Of a stretch of 39,619 nucleotides of DNA, positions 1 through 8,594 are shown piece after piece. The notes beneath the pieces are model-generated. The model was given only the letters and a program-made list of their open reading frames with translations. It ran no database searches and was not told where the DNA came from. Positions within the stretch are counted from its first letter, which is position 1, and every line of letters starts with the position of its first letter. Source of the DNA: Acidobacteriota bacterium (GTDB taxonomy: Bacteria > Acidobacteriota > Terriglobia > Acidiferrales > UBA7541). The stretch lies in NCBI GenBank assembly GCA_021780215.1, contig JAJXZD010000212.1, positions 1 through 39,619 on the forward strand, written 5' to 3'. Both the position numbers and the translations under genes were made by a program.

Positions 1-1125
1 AATCATGACCGGCTTGAACACGTTCAGCTCGAAATTGCCCTGCGAGCCGGCAAACCCTATCGCCGCGTCGTTGCCGAGCACCTGCACGGCGACCATGGTC
101 ATCGCCTCGGACTGCGTCGGGTTGACCTTGCCGGGCATGATGGACGAGCCCGGCTCGTTTTCCGGAATCATCAGCTCCCCCAGCCCGGCGCGAGGCCCTG
201 AGGCAAGCCACCGGACATCGTTGGCGATCTTCATCACGGATGCGGCCAGCGTTTTCAGCGCCCCGCTGGCAAACACGATTTCGTCGTGCGCGGAAAGCGC
301 GGCGAACTTGTTGGGATGCGACCGGAACGGAAGTCCCGTCAGCTCGGCAATTTTCTTGGCGGCGCGCTCGGCGAATTCCGGATGCGCGTTGAGCCCCGTG
401 CCGACGGCGGTGCCTCCGATGGCCAGATCGTAGAGACCGGGGAGAATTTCCTCGAGCCGGGCGATGTCGCGGGTGAGCAGGCTCACCCAGCCGGACATTT
501 CCTGGCCGACGGTCAGCGGCGTGGCATCCATCAGATGCGTCCGGCCGATTTTTACAACGTCGGCGAACCGGCGCGCCTTGGCATCCAGCGTGTCGCGCAA
601 CCGGGCGACGGCTGGAATCAGTGCCTGGGCAACGCGCGAGGCCGCGGCGATGTGCATGGCCGTCGGAAACGTGTCGTTCGAGGACTGCGACATGTTGACG
701 TCGTCGTTGGGGTGAATTGGCTTCTTGCTGCCAAGGACTCCGCCCGCAATTTCGATGGCCCGGTTCGAAATTACCTCGTTCGCGTTCATGTTGGTCTGCG
801 TGCCGCTGCCGGTCTGCCAGATGCGCAGCGGAAAATGGCCGTCCAGTTTTCCGGCAATTACTTCATCGGCGGCCTGAACAATCAGGCGGGCCTTCTCCGG
901 CGAAAGTTTCCCCAGGTCCAGATTCACCAGGGCGGCGGCTTTCTTCAGGATGCCGAGGGCGCGGATGAGCTCCGGCGGCATGATGTCCGTGCCAATATGA
1001 AAATGAATGAGCGAGCGCGCCGTCTGCGCGCCGTAATAACGGTCGGTGGGAACTTCGATCTTCCCCATGCTGTCGGATTCGGTACGGGTTGGTACGGTGC
1101 TGGCCGGAGAATCGTTCGGGTCCAC
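1..1125 (-). CDS. fumC: Fumarate hydratase class II (partial, C-terminus beyond window)
   Basis: Catalyses reversible hydration of fumarate to malate in the cytosol (TCA cycle); class II enzymes are iron-independent homotetramers. The visible 375 residues carry the family landmarks: the [12 protein letters not shown] substrate-binding segment, the [10 protein letters not shown] segment, [12 protein letters not shown], and the superfamily signature [11 protein letters not shown] close to the window edge. Usual length is about 460 residues, so roughly 90 C-terminal residues lie outside. I chose the GTG start at 1125 because GGGAGG sits just upstream (about 1132-1138); the internal ATG at 1068 ([16 protein letters not shown]) is where strong family similarity begins, so a 19-residue shorter form is possible. 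A weak promoter-like pair, TTGAAG (1225-1220) and TAATAT (1204-1199), lies upstream but its 15-bp spacer is short. Identification is secure. Confidence 0.96.
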   Translation of the reverse strand, partial: MDPNDSPASTVPTRTESDSMGKIEVPTDRYYGAQTARSLIHFHIGTDIMPPELIRALGILKKAAALVNLDLGKLSPEKARLIVQAADEVIAGKLDGHFPLRIWQTGSGTQTNMNANEVISNRAIEIAGGVLGSKKPIHPNDDVNMSQSSNDTFPTAMHIAAASRVAQALIPAVARLRDTLDAKARRFADVVKIGRTHLMDATPLTVGQEMSGWVSLLTRDIARLEEILPGLYDLAIGGTAVGTGLNAHPEFAERAAKKIAELTGLPFRSHPNKFAALSAHDEIVFASGALKTLAASVMKIANDVRWLASGPRAGLGELMIPENEPGSSIMPGKVNPTQSEAMTMVAVQVLGNDAAIGFAGSQGNFELNVFKPVMI

Positions 1126-1596
1126 TTCGTTTCCTCCCTGAGCTTTGGCGTGGGCTGGCGCGCCGCTTTACCGCGAATCTTAGCGCCCAGCCACAAGGAT
1201 ATTATCCCCTCCGCGTTCTCTTCAATCTGAAAACTCAGCGCCGAGCCGCGGATTTCGCCGGCCGGACCGCGAACATTCTGTAAAGCCGTGCGGGTGTGTG
1301 CAGCACAGGCCTTTCGGCCCGAAAAGATCGTGGCGCCGGCTTGCATGCTGTTCGGTTGTGGCACGGCTTCCCGCAATGGCACATCACATCGTCGCCCATC
1401 CGACCCGCCGCGAAAAAAACACCCCAATTCGTCAGCAAGGAAAAGATTTGCGTTGTCTAAGGAGAGCCATTCTTGGCCGTCGAATTGCAATCATGTCCCG
1501 GGCTCCCGCAAACAAGAGCTGCAGGAGCTGATGGAGATTCAGCCAGGCGGATGAGCATTGAGAGGCGGTCATCCAACAATCGGTGAGAGGCCACCG
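1126..1596. other. Gene-free stretch between fumC and the HD-GYP gene
   Basis: About 470 bases between two divergent genes. On the minus strand it holds the fumC ribosome binding site and a weak promoter-like pair. On the plus strand an AAGGAG (1459-1464) precedes a TTG that opens a frame of about 37 codons ending at 1585, with no recognisable product. No tRNA-like fold, repeat or other gene was seen. Confidence 0.5.
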
Positions 1597-2772
1597 GTGA
1601 GCACAACCGAACCGGAGCTCGCTGCGCCGTCGGTGCTTTTCAATCCAACGGACGTGCGCCCACTCGCCGTGCTGGCTGTGGATGATGATGCTTCTGCCCG
1701 GTCCCTGCTGCGCGTGCTGCTGGCCCAGGCGGGGCACTCCTGCCAGCTCGCCGACAGCGCGCAGGAGGCGCTGCGAATCCTCGAATCACAGCCGGTGGAT
1801 GCGGTGGTTTCCGACTTGCAGATGCCGGAAATGTCGGGCCTGGAGCTTCTCTCCTGCGTGCGCCGGCTTTATCCTCACGTGGCGTTTGTGATGGTGACGG
1901 GTGTGGACGATATCCAGGTAGGCGTGCGCGCCATGCAGGAAGGCGCCGACGACTATCTGGTCAAGCCCTTCCAAGTGGACGCCTCGATATTGGCGCTCAG
2001 CCTCTCGCGGGCCGTGCGCAAGAAGGAGATCGAGCAGACAGTTGAAAATTATCGGCGCCACCTCGAAGACTTGGTGGCCCAGCGGACCAGGCAGCTTCAA
2101 GAGGCTTTGCGTGGCATCGAAGCAAGCTACCGTCACACGCTCGAAGTGCTCGGAGCGGCCATCGACCTGCGTGACGGGCCCACCGCCGGCCATTCTCGCC
2201 GCGTCTGCCTCTATTCCCTCGAGGTTGCCAAAGCGCTGGGAGGCCTCGATGGCGAGCTCAAGACCATTGCCATCGGAGCCTGGCTCCATGACATCGGCAA
2301 GCTTGCGATCCCCGACTCAATTCTGCTCAAGCCCGGCATGCTCACCTCATCCGAGCGGCAGGTGATGGAACGGCATGTCCGGATCGGCTACGACTTGGTG
2401 AAAGAGATTCCCTTCCTGGCCGGGGCCGCGGAGATCATTCTCGCCCACCATGAGCGCTGGGACGGAAGAGGCTATCCGCAGAGGATAGTGAAGGAAAACA
2501 TTCCGCTGGGAGCGAGGATTTTTTCGGTGGCGGATTCGTTTGACGCCATGACCTCGGACCGCCCGTACCGGCCGGCTCTCTCGTTTGAAGCGGCGAGGGC
2601 GGAGCTGACGAAGGGGGCGGGATGTCAGTTCGACTCGAAAATCGTCGAGGCCTTCCTATCAATCCGCGGCGAGGTACTGAAGGAAATCATTCGAGAGACC
2701 GCGTCCATCCCGCTGTTCTCGATCGCGGCTGCGAACGACGCGCCATCCCCCCTCGCTCCTCCGGAGGGCTAA
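1597..2772 (+). CDS. Response regulator with HD-GYP output domain (cyclic-di-GMP phosphodiesterase)
   Basis: Predicted cytosolic two-component response regulator that hydrolyses c-di-GMP. An N-terminal receiver domain (about residues 25-145) shows the acidic pocket VDDD, the phospho-acceptor in VVSDLQMPEMSG, and the conserved Lys in DDYLVKPF. A short helical linker follows, with QRTRQLQEAL. The C-terminal HD-GYP domain has HDIGK and a full HHERWDGRGYP motif, then FSVADSFDAMTSDRPYR, so the metal ligands and GYP loop look intact and the enzyme is probably active. I prefer the GTG at 1597, which has GAGAGG six bases upstream; an in-frame TTG at 1558 would add 13 residues. The gene converges on a receiver-PilZ gene and lies near a hybrid kinase, suggesting one c-di-GMP signalling module. 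The cognate kinase is an inference from proximity. Confidence 0.93.
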   Translation: MSTTEPELAAPSVLFNPTDVRPLAVLAVDDDASARSLLRVLLAQAGHSCQLADSAQEALRILESQPVDAVVSDLQMPEMSGLELLSCVRRLYPHVAFVMVTGVDDIQVGVRAMQEGADDYLVKPFQVDASILALSLSRAVRKKEIEQTVENYRRHLEDLVAQRTRQLQEALRGIEASYRHTLEVLGAAIDLRDGPTAGHSRRVCLYSLEVAKALGGLDGELKTIAIGAWLHDIGKLAIPDSILLKPGMLTSSERQVMERHVRIGYDLVKEIPFLAGAAEIILAHHERWDGRGYPQRIVKENIPLGARIFSVADSFDAMTSDRPYRPALSFEAARAELTKGAGCQFDSKIVEAFLSIRGEVLKEIIRETASIPLFSIAAANDAPSPLAPPEG

Positions 2773-2842
2773 AACGGATGAAGGCAGAGCGGCCCAATGC
2801 TCCGTCGCAAAAGGCCGCCGATTCTCCCCGTGCTTCCGCGTC

Positions 2843-3508
2843 CTACTGCAAAATCCACGGCCCCGTCTTCTCCGTGAAGCGGCATCCATAGTGGCGGACC
2901 GAACCTGGCTGGCCCTCCGCATGCATAATCATCGCCTTCCCCACATATTCCTCTCGCCCCTTGATCATGGACACCTCCACGACCGACTGGACGGGGAGAT
3001 CTTTCGCGGAGAGGAAGAGGAATCCGTTCAAGCTGACATTCTCGGTGGTGACTGTTTCTTCAATCACAACCCCCTGCTGGCTCGTGCCGCGCAGCTTCAG
3101 AGGAACGTGCAGCCGCACGCGCACTTCGCTGCGAGGAACATACAGCCGCGACTTGATCACCCGGTTCAGGCATGCCCGGAGCTCGACCATGTCCACCGGT
3201 TTCTCGAAGAATTCCGTGGCTCCAAGCTGTTTGCAGTATTCCTTCGTCTGCGCCCCTCCCTCCCCACTGACGATCACGACGGGAATGGACTGGGTCCGGC
3301 TGAAAGAGGTAAAGGTCTGGCAGAGCTCGTATCCGGAATACTTGGGCATGCGCAAATCAAGGAGGATCGCATCGGGACGGTGTTCCAGCGCGAGGGCCAG
3401 GCCGTTTTCCGGCTCGCCGGTGCCGATCACCTCATACGTGTCGCCCAGTTCGATACTCATCAGTCGGCGCAGCCTCTCGTCATCATCCACCACAAGCAGC
3501 TTTGACAT
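2843..3508 (-). CDS. Receiver-PilZ response regulator (c-di-GMP binding)
   Basis: A 221-residue fusion of a CheY-like receiver and a PilZ domain. The receiver begins KLLVVDDDERLRRL, has the phospho-acceptor Asp in ILLDLRMPKYSG, and the Lys in FFEKPVDM. The PilZ part starts near residue 130: RSEVR gives the RxxxR c-di-GMP motif and NVSLNG gives the (D/N)xSxxG motif, so ligand binding is likely. It presumably reads c-di-GMP and phosphorylation state together. The ATG at 3508 is preferred because AGGAGG lies about 10 bases upstream; a start at 3529 would overlap the kinase stop as ATGA and add seven residues. It is transcribed directly after the hybrid histidine kinase and is very likely in the same operon. 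The output partner is not visible. Confidence 0.92.
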   Translation of the reverse strand: MSKLLVVDDDERLRRLMSIELGDTYEVIGTGEPENGLALALEHRPDAILLDLRMPKYSGYELCQTFTSFSRTQSIPVVIVSGEGGAQTKEYCKQLGATEFFEKPVDMVELRACLNRVIKSRLYVPRSEVRVRLHVPLKLRGTSQQGVVIEETVTTENVSLNGFLFLSAKDLPVQSVVEVSMIKGREEYVGKAMIMHAEGQPGSVRHYGCRFTEKTGPWILQ

Positions 3509-3525
3509 GCGTCCGTTGCCTCCTG

Positions 3526-5832
3526 TCATTTCCGCAATCCCGCTTCCTCCGGCGCAAGCGCAGCCGTCCGCATCGGATGCGCCCGCCCAGTTTTCCTCAA
3601 CACTTCCCGAACTTTTTCCATAAGGACCTCTTCGGTGAACGGCTTGTGGAGTAGATTCGTTCCGCTCTCGAGCACGCCATGGCCCGCGATGAAGCTGTCC
3701 GTATAGCCGGACATGAACAGCACGGAAAGCCCCGGTTGGCGGACTGCGAGTTGCTCGGCGAGCGCGCGTCCGTTCATCCCCGGCATGACCACGTCCGTCA
3801 GAAGTAGATCAATCGGGCCGGGGTGGCGCGCGGCAATCTCGAGAGCTTCCTCTCCGCGCGGCGCGGAAAGCACCCGAAAGCCGTTTGCCTCAAGAAACGA
3901 CTGCGCCAACTTGCGCAATGGATCGGCGTCCTCCACCAGAAGAATCGTCTGTGCGCCGCTTTGGTTCTCGAATCGCTCAACCACCGGCATGGCATCCTCT
4001 TCACCCGCTGCTCCCCAGTGCACCGGGAGGTAGATTTGAAAGGACGAACCCTGCCCCGGCGTGCTGTCCACCCAGATATACCCGTTGCTTTGCTTGACCA
4101 CACCATAGACGGTTGCGAGGCCGAGCCCGGTTCCCTTTCCAATCTCCTTGGTGGTGAAAAATGGCTCAAAAATATGCGCCACTGTTTCCGGATCCATGCC
4201 CGTTCCCGTGTCCGTAATGGCCAGTCGGACGTACTCTCCGGCGCGCGAGCCTGGATGATCGTGGGTATACGTCTGGTCGAGCTCGACGTTGGAAGTCTCA
4301 ATCCAGAGCTTCCCGCCGGACGGCATGGCGTCGCGCGCGTTCACCGCCAGATTCATAATCACCTGTTCGATCTGGCTGGGGTCGGCCTGCACATTTCCAA
4401 GCTGCGGGTCCAGGGACATCGCGATGCTGATGTCCTCGCCCAGAAGGCGCGGCAGCATCTTCTCCATTTCACCCACCAGGACGTTCAAATTCAGCACCGA
4501 GGGTGTCAGGACCTGCTGCCTGCTGAAGGCCAGCAGTTGACGGGTCAGCGACGCCGCGCTCCGCCCGGCCTTCTCGATTTCCGTGGCATGCTCGTAGGCG
4601 GGCTGGCTCGGATCGAGCGATTTCTTCAGCACGCCGCTGTATCCGATAATGACGCCCAGCAAGTTATTGAAGTCATGAGCGATCCCGCCGGAAAGCCGCC
4701 CGATCGCTTCCATTTTTTGCGCCATCCGCAGCTTGCGCTCCAGCGCTCGTTTCTCGGTGACGTCCTCGGCAAAAACCTCAAAATACGCCGGGGCGCCCTC
4801 CTTGTCGCTGACGCGATGGCCCGAACAACGCACCGCAATCGGCTGGCCGTCCCGCTTTTTCCATTCCAGGTCAACGTCCTTCATCTCCTCCATGCGGGAA
4901 AGCAGGTCGCAGGTCCGCTGATATTCGGCCGCGTGGCGGAAGACCTGCGTGGCCAGGTCGGCCCGGAGAAGCTCGTCCGGCGAGTCATAACCAAGCATAC
5001 GTCGCAGGGCCGAGTTCACTTGAAGCAGTTGCCCGCTCATTGTGGCGCGATAGATACCGTATGGCGCACCCTCGACCATCGACCGGAAACTTGCTTCCGA
5101 CCGGGACAACGCCTCCTCGGCCCGCTTGCGCTCGGTCACATTGCGATTGACGATCAGGAGCTTTTCCGGCATGCCGTTTGCGTCCCGGATTACGCTCGCC
5201 GCTGACTCCAAGACCAGCCAGTTCCCGTTCCGGTGCCGGAAACGATATTCAATGGTGGACCCCACTCCGGTGCGCCGCGCCTCCAAGGCGACCATCCTGA
5301 CCCGCGCACGGTCCTCCGGGTGAACCTGCTCGAACCCAGAGGATCCCTGAATCTCCTCGGGAGAATATCCAAGAATCTTCTGGTAGGAGAGGCTGTTGTA
5401 AATCCTCCGCCCTTCCATGTCCACGATGGCGATCATGTCCTCCGCGTTCTCGCTGATCAGCTGAAAGAGGACTTCCCGCTCGATGAGCTGGCGGCGAATG
5501 CTATAAATCTGGTAATGCTGGTAGATGACGTAGAGGTCGAAAAGCAATACCAGAGCTGCCAGCCCTCTCACCGCGTGAGGCAACAGATAGGCCGAATGCA
5601 AATCCCAGCGGAGCGAGCTGTTCGGGAGAAGGAAGGAGGCCAGAGCACCTGTTAACAGCAGGGTGATGACACCGGAGGTCACCCAAAGCCACCATTCTCG
5701 TCGCTCGATCCTGTGGTAACTGGCGCGCAGTGCTCGCCCTTCGGCAGTCTGAAGGTGCTTCATGGCGCTGTCGTGGGGCTCAAGAGCCGCCTCCCTATCG
5801 GCGGTTCTCCCTCCTGTATGAGATTTCCCCAT
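3526..5832 (-). CDS. Membrane PAS-PAS hybrid histidine kinase with C-terminal receiver
   Basis: A 768-residue sensor kinase. Two hydrophobic segments (about 47-69 and 81-104) anchor it in the membrane with only a short loop between them, so sensing is likely intracellular or within the membrane. Two PAS/PAC domains follow (about 125-245, with [11 protein letters not shown] at the end, and 250-370, with [10 protein letters not shown]). The dimerisation domain has the phospho-acceptor His in [12 protein letters not shown]. The ATPase domain shows the N box [10 protein letters not shown], the G1 box DTGTGMD and the G2 box [13 protein letters not shown]. The C-terminal receiver has [23 protein letters not shown] and the Lys in LLHKPF. 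I start it at ATG 5832 (GGGGG upstream); an open frame extends 90 codons further but looks non-coding. A likely partner is the adjacent receiver-PilZ protein. Domain calls are firm; the ligand is unknown. Confidence 0.93.
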   Translation of the reverse strand: MGKSHTGGRTADREAALEPHDSAMKHLQTAEGRALRASYHRIERREWWLWVTSGVITLLLTGALASFLLPNSSLRWDLHSAYLLPHAVRGLAALVLLFDLYVIYQHYQIYSIRRQLIEREVLFQLISENAEDMIAIVDMEGRRIYNSLSYQKILGYSPEEIQGSSGFEQVHPEDRARVRMVALEARRTGVGSTIEYRFRHRNGNWLVLESAASVIRDANGMPEKLLIVNRNVTERKRAEEALSRSEASFRSMVEGAPYGIYRATMSGQLLQVNSALRRMLGYDSPDELLRADLATQVFRHAAEYQRTCDLLSRMEEMKDVDLEWKKRDGQPIAVRCSGHRVSDKEGAPAYFEVFAEDVTEKRALERKLRMAQKMEAIGRLSGGIAHDFNNLLGVIIGYSGVLKKSLDPSQPAYEHATEIEKAGRSAASLTRQLLAFSRQQVLTPSVLNLNVLVGEMEKMLPRLLGEDISIAMSLDPQLGNVQADPSQIEQVIMNLAVNARDAMPSGGKLWIETSNVELDQTYTHDHPGSRAGEYVRLAITDTGTGMDPETVAHIFEPFFTTKEIGKGTGLGLATVYGVVKQSNGYIWVDSTPGQGSSFQIYLPVHWGAAGEEDAMPVVERFENQSGAQTILLVEDADPLRKLAQSFLEANGFRVLSAPRGEEALEIAARHPGPIDLLLTDVVMPGMNGRALAEQLAVRQPGLSVLFMSGYTDSFIAGHGVLESGTNLLHKPFTEEVLMEKVREVLRKTGRAHPMRTAALAPEEAGLRK

Positions 5833-6073
5833 GGTTAGGCAGCCCCCTTGAAAGCTTCCGATTGCCTTCTCCGCAACGCGGAGGCCAAAGTCGCGGCTTC
5901 GGGGCCTTGACGGCAAGTGCAAGAGCTTGATTAGACGAATGTTGCCAGCCAGAGCAAAGGAGGCACGGGCATCCTCAAACCCTCCGGCGTACCGATGTGG
6001 ATTCGCCGTGCCGGGAAGGAACATTCCGGGCCCAAGAGGAAGCCATGCGTTCACGGGGACGCAGAAGCAAATC

Positions 6074-6087
6074 GTGAGGTGCGTCAC
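6074..6087 (+). promoter_or_regulatory. CRP/FNR-type palindrome, site 1
   Basis: GTGA (6074-6077), six bases, then TCAC (6084-6087): the half-site layout bound by many CRP/FNR-superfamily regulators. It is 22 bp, about two helical turns, upstream of a second identical half-site pair. If transcription starts near 6142-6144, the two centres fall near -62 and -41, positions typical of activators. The binding protein is not in the window, so the role is inferred. Confidence 0.5.
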
Positions 6088-6095
6088 ACAGGGAA

Positions 6096-6109
6096 GTGAC
6101 ATTAGTCAC
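6096..6109 (+). promoter_or_regulatory. CRP/FNR-type palindrome, site 2
   Basis: GTGA (6096-6099), six bases, TCAC (6106-6109); the match extends to five-base arms, GTGAC and GTCAC. It overlaps the first possible GTG start of the ferredoxin frame, which argues that translation begins further downstream. A weak -10-like GTATCC lies at 6132-6137, which would place this site's centre near -41.5. Confidence 0.5.
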
Positions 6110-6146
6110 TGCTTCGTTCTACCCTTTCGCGGTATCCAGCCTAGTT

Positions 6147-6467
6147 GTGAACTCAGGACGCGAACATTCGGCGGGCCAGCAAGTCTATGCCGAGCCGAAC
6201 CGTCCAACTCCTGGGCGCCCCCTCCTGTTCGATCCGAACGTCTGCAACGGATGCAATCTGTGCGTGACGGTCTGCCCTGAGGATGTCTTCATCCCCAATG
6301 CCACCAAGGGCCAGCCGCCAATCATCCTGTATCCCGAGGAGTGCTGGTATTGCGGCGTGTGCGTGGACGACTGTAATCACCCCGGAGCCATCCGGCTGAG
6401 CCATCCCCTGCAACAGCGCGCGCGCTGGAAGCGCAAGGCGACTGGTGAGCACTTCCGTCTGAGATAA
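6147..6467 (+). CDS. Small ferredoxin with two 4Fe-4S clusters, AprB-like
   Basis: An electron-transfer protein of about 106 residues. Two cluster motifs are complete: CNGCNLCVTVCP and CWYCGVCVDDC, the latter followed by NHPGA rather than the usual Pro. The order and spacing recall the beta subunit of dissimilatory adenylylsulfate reductase, but the long AprB tail is missing: only about 30 residues follow the second cluster. It ends three bases before the flavoprotein start, so the pair is presumably one operon and one complex. The start is uncertain. GTG 6147 is chosen because the upstream alternative, GTG 6096, lies inside a palindromic operator and its GGGAA abuts the codon; neither has a good ribosome binding site. 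Electron carrier for the flavoprotein is inference. Confidence 0.82.
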   Translation: MNSGREHSAGQQVYAEPNRPTPGRPLLFDPNVCNGCNLCVTVCPEDVFIPNATKGQPPIILYPEECWYCGVCVDDCNHPGAIRLSHPLQQRARWKRKATGEHFRLR

Positions 6468-6470
6468 CCC

Positions 6471-8474
6471 ATGAGTGCCAACGACCGCCACCTCTGGCCC
6501 TATCCCATCCGGTATGGACAGACCGATACGCATGAGACGGATGTGCTGATTTTGGGCGGAGGAATTGCCGGAGTGTGGGCCGCCATCTCGGCGCGCAGGA
6601 CTGGGGCGCGAGTGGCCATCATGGAGAAGGCGGACACCCGGCGCAGCGGCGCCGGCGGCACCGGCGTGGACCATTGGGGATACGCGGCGGACAATCCCTG
6701 CTCAACCATCACTCCGGAGGAAATGACCCGGGCACTGGTCGATAACCATTTTGGCTACCGGAGCGGCATCTCGACGTACATTCTCGCCTCCTCCGCATAC
6801 GAAACGTTGCTCGAGTTGGAATCCATGGGCGGAAAAGTGCGCGACACGGAGGGTGAATTCAAGGGCGCCCCCTTCCGCGACGACAAGACCAAGTTGCTCT
6901 TCGCCTACGACTACGACAGTCGCTACTGTATCCGCGTTTGGGGAGCGAACTTCAAGCCCTTGCTGCACAGGCAGTGCAGACGGCTGGGTGTCGAGCTGCT
7001 TGATCGGACCACCGCCACCGCGTTGCTGACCGAAGATGGCGAGCACGGTGCCCGCGTGGTCGGGGCGATGGGGATCAACTGCCACACGGGGGCGTTCGTG
7101 GTGGTCCGGGCCAAGGCGGTGATCCTTTCCACGAACCGCCCGCAACGCATTTTCACTTTTTCCTCCGAACATCGCGGAGCGGCCGCGCATCGCGGGGGAT
7201 CGAACGTCGGCAACGGATATGCCATGGCATGGCGCATCGGGGCGGAATTCACTCTGATGGAAAAGACCATCCGCTCGCCCTTCGCCAGCCCCTATTCCTA
7301 TCCCACCTACGGCACGGGCAACGCGCTCAACACCTGGTACCCCTGCACGATCGTGGATGCGAACAACAAAGAAGTACCCTGGGTGGATTGCAATGGCCTC
7401 GTGCTGGCGACGGTGGAGGAGCGATGCCATCCCGCGGCGGGGCAGAAATTCTTCTTGATGGGCGGCGGCAATGCCTCGCAACCCCACCCCGGCCTGAAGC
7501 AGTATGCCGGCCCGAAGCTGATCCCGGACCTCGAGGAACGCATGAGGAAGGGCGAGTTCACGCCGCCCTTCTATGCGGACCTGACCAGCATGCCCTGGTA
7601 CGAACGAAAGGCAATTTGGGGACTGATGGTCGGACAGGAAGGCAGAACCCGCGTGCCCATCGTGCAGACCTACGAGGCTTCGGGTTTCGATCCCTCGAAG
7701 GACATGCTGCAGACCTATGATTTTCTACGCGGCCAGGGCATGCGGGAGTTCATGATGCCGCAGGAGCGGACCTTCGGAGAGATTGGAGTCGCCGGAGGGC
7801 TGGTAACCGACTGGGATCTGATGTCCAACATTCCGGGGCTGTTCGGGGCGGGCGACCTGCTGTTCGGCAGTCAGGACCACGTCAACGCGGCGACGACGGG
7901 GCGCTATGCGGGCGCGCGCGCGGCGCTCTATGCCCGCGGCGCAGGCCTGGGAAAATTGGGCGCGGCGCAAATCGAAAGCGAGAAGAATCGTGCGCTGGCT
8001 CCCCTGGCCGAGATGCCGGACAGCATTGACTGGAAGGAGCTGAACTTCGGCGTCGCCCGCGTGATGCAGAACTACTGCGCCGAGCTGAAGAATGAGGAGT
8101 TGCTCTCACTGGCCGAAACCTGGCTCGCGGATCTCGAGCAGAACGAAGTCCGCAAGGTGTTCGCCGGAAACCCGCACCAGCTCATGCGCGCGCTGGATGT
8201 GATGGACATTCTGACCTGCGCGCAGATGATCGTGCATGCTTCGAAGGCCCGCCGCGCCAGCAGCGAGGTGCTCAGCTTCAGCCGCCTCGATTATCCCGAA
8301 AACGATCCGGCCGAGTGGCACAAGTACATTGTGATTCGCCAGGACCAGCCAGGTCGCGTCCATACCAGCGGCCGCCCGCTCGGCTTCTGGGGCCCCTACC
8401 AGCCAAACTACGGCCCGCGCCACGCGGAAAACCTCGCCGCCATGCAGGCCGGGCCTGCCCCCGCCATGCCCTGA
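6471..8474 (+). CDS. FAD-dependent oxidoreductase, adenylylsulfate reductase alpha/fumarate reductase-like flavoprotein
   Basis: A 667-residue flavoprotein. The N-terminus has a Rossmann FAD site, DVLILGGGIAGVWAA, then MEKADTRRSGAGGTGVDHWG. Near residue 460 an NIPGLFGAGDLLFGSQDHVNA segment closes the FAD domain, resembling AprA more than succinate dehydrogenase (no HGANRLGG-type motif). The C-terminal part has SRLDYPENDPAEWHKYI, like the AprA helical tail. Length also fits the AprA class. With the adjacent ferredoxin it forms an AprBA-like pair, but there is no sulfate adenylyltransferase, QmoABC or DsrAB nearby, so real APS reduction is unlikely or at least unsupported. I call it an orphan flavoprotein of unknown substrate. 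Start ATG 6471 lies four bases after the ferredoxin stop, with only weak GAG-type ribosome binding. Confidence 0.85.
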   Translation: MSANDRHLWPYPIRYGQTDTHETDVLILGGGIAGVWAAISARRTGARVAIMEKADTRRSGAGGTGVDHWGYAADNPCSTITPEEMTRALVDNHFGYRSGISTYILASSAYETLLELESMGGKVRDTEGEFKGAPFRDDKTKLLFAYDYDSRYCIRVWGANFKPLLHRQCRRLGVELLDRTTATALLTEDGEHGARVVGAMGINCHTGAFVVVRAKAVILSTNRPQRIFTFSSEHRGAAAHRGGSNVGNGYAMAWRIGAEFTLMEKTIRSPFASPYSYPTYGTGNALNTWYPCTIVDANNKEVPWVDCNGLVLATVEERCHPAAGQKFFLMGGGNASQPHPGLKQYAGPKLIPDLEERMRKGEFTPPFYADLTSMPWYERKAIWGLMVGQEGRTRVPIVQTYEASGFDPSKDMLQTYDFLRGQGMREFMMPQERTFGEIGVAGGLVTDWDLMSNIPGLFGAGDLLFGSQDHVNAATTGRYAGARAALYARGAGLGKLGAAQIESEKNRALAPLAEMPDSIDWKELNFGVARVMQNYCAELKNEELLSLAETWLADLEQNEVRKVFAGNPHQLMRALDVMDILTCAQMIVHASKARRASSEVLSFSRLDYPENDPAEWHKYIVIRQDQPGRVHTSGRPLGFWGPYQPNYGPRHAENLAAMQAGPAPAMP

Positions 8475-8492
8475 ACCACGCCGGCCCCGGAA

Positions 8493-8521
8493 TTGCCTGT
8501 GTGCATGGGCAAGTGTATATT
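8493..8521 (+). promoter_or_regulatory. Sigma70-type promoter of aceA
   Basis: TTGCCT (8493-8498), a 17-bp spacer, and TATATT (8516-8521). This predicts a start near 8528 and a leader of about 67 bases, long enough to contain the GGAGG ribosome binding site of aceA. The spacer and -35 also form a TTGCC/GGCAA inverted pair (8493-8497 and 8508-8512), a possible operator. Confidence 0.5.
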
Positions 8522-8553
8522 GGCAGCCAGACTGAAATAGACGCGCATTCCCT

Positions 8554-8572
8554 TTGAATCGCGGGAATTCAA
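8554..8572 (+). repeat. Inverted repeat in the aceA leader
   Basis: TTGAAT (8554-8559) and ATTCAA (8567-8572) flank seven GC-rich bases, just before the ribosome binding site. It could be an operator or a small hairpin that affects translation. Six-base arms can occur by chance, so this is tentative. Confidence 0.35.
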
Positions 8573-8594
8573 GAGAGACAAACGGAGGATGTCC

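Larger units (their letters stand above)
5833..6146. other. Divergent intergenic region between the histidine kinase and ferredoxin genes
   Basis: About 310 bases. The kinase side holds a compact hairpin, CTCCGC-AAC-GCGGAG (5869-5883), in the kinase leader. The ferredoxin side holds two GTGA-N6-TCAC palindromes, annotated separately. No further gene is recognised; the frames crossing it lack family similarity that I can see. Confidence 0.5.

Noticed and set aside
1473-1585. Short TTG frame with AAGGAG ahead (about 37 codons)
   Set aside because: No recognisable product and no conserved coupling to the HD-GYP gene; too weak to call.
2796-2826. Bidirectional terminator between the convergent HD-GYP and PilZ genes
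   Set aside because: GCGGCC/GGCCGC arms are six bases with a long loop and no T-run; too weak.
3823-5205. Long plus-strand frame (460 codons) opposite the histidine kinase
   Set aside because: It is a GC-rich antisense shadow of the kinase gene, with no family-like motifs of its own.
6096-6146. N-terminal extension of the ferredoxin from GTG 6096
   Set aside because: The codon lies inside a palindromic operator, its G-rich stretch abuts the start, and the 17 extra residues look unrelated to the family.
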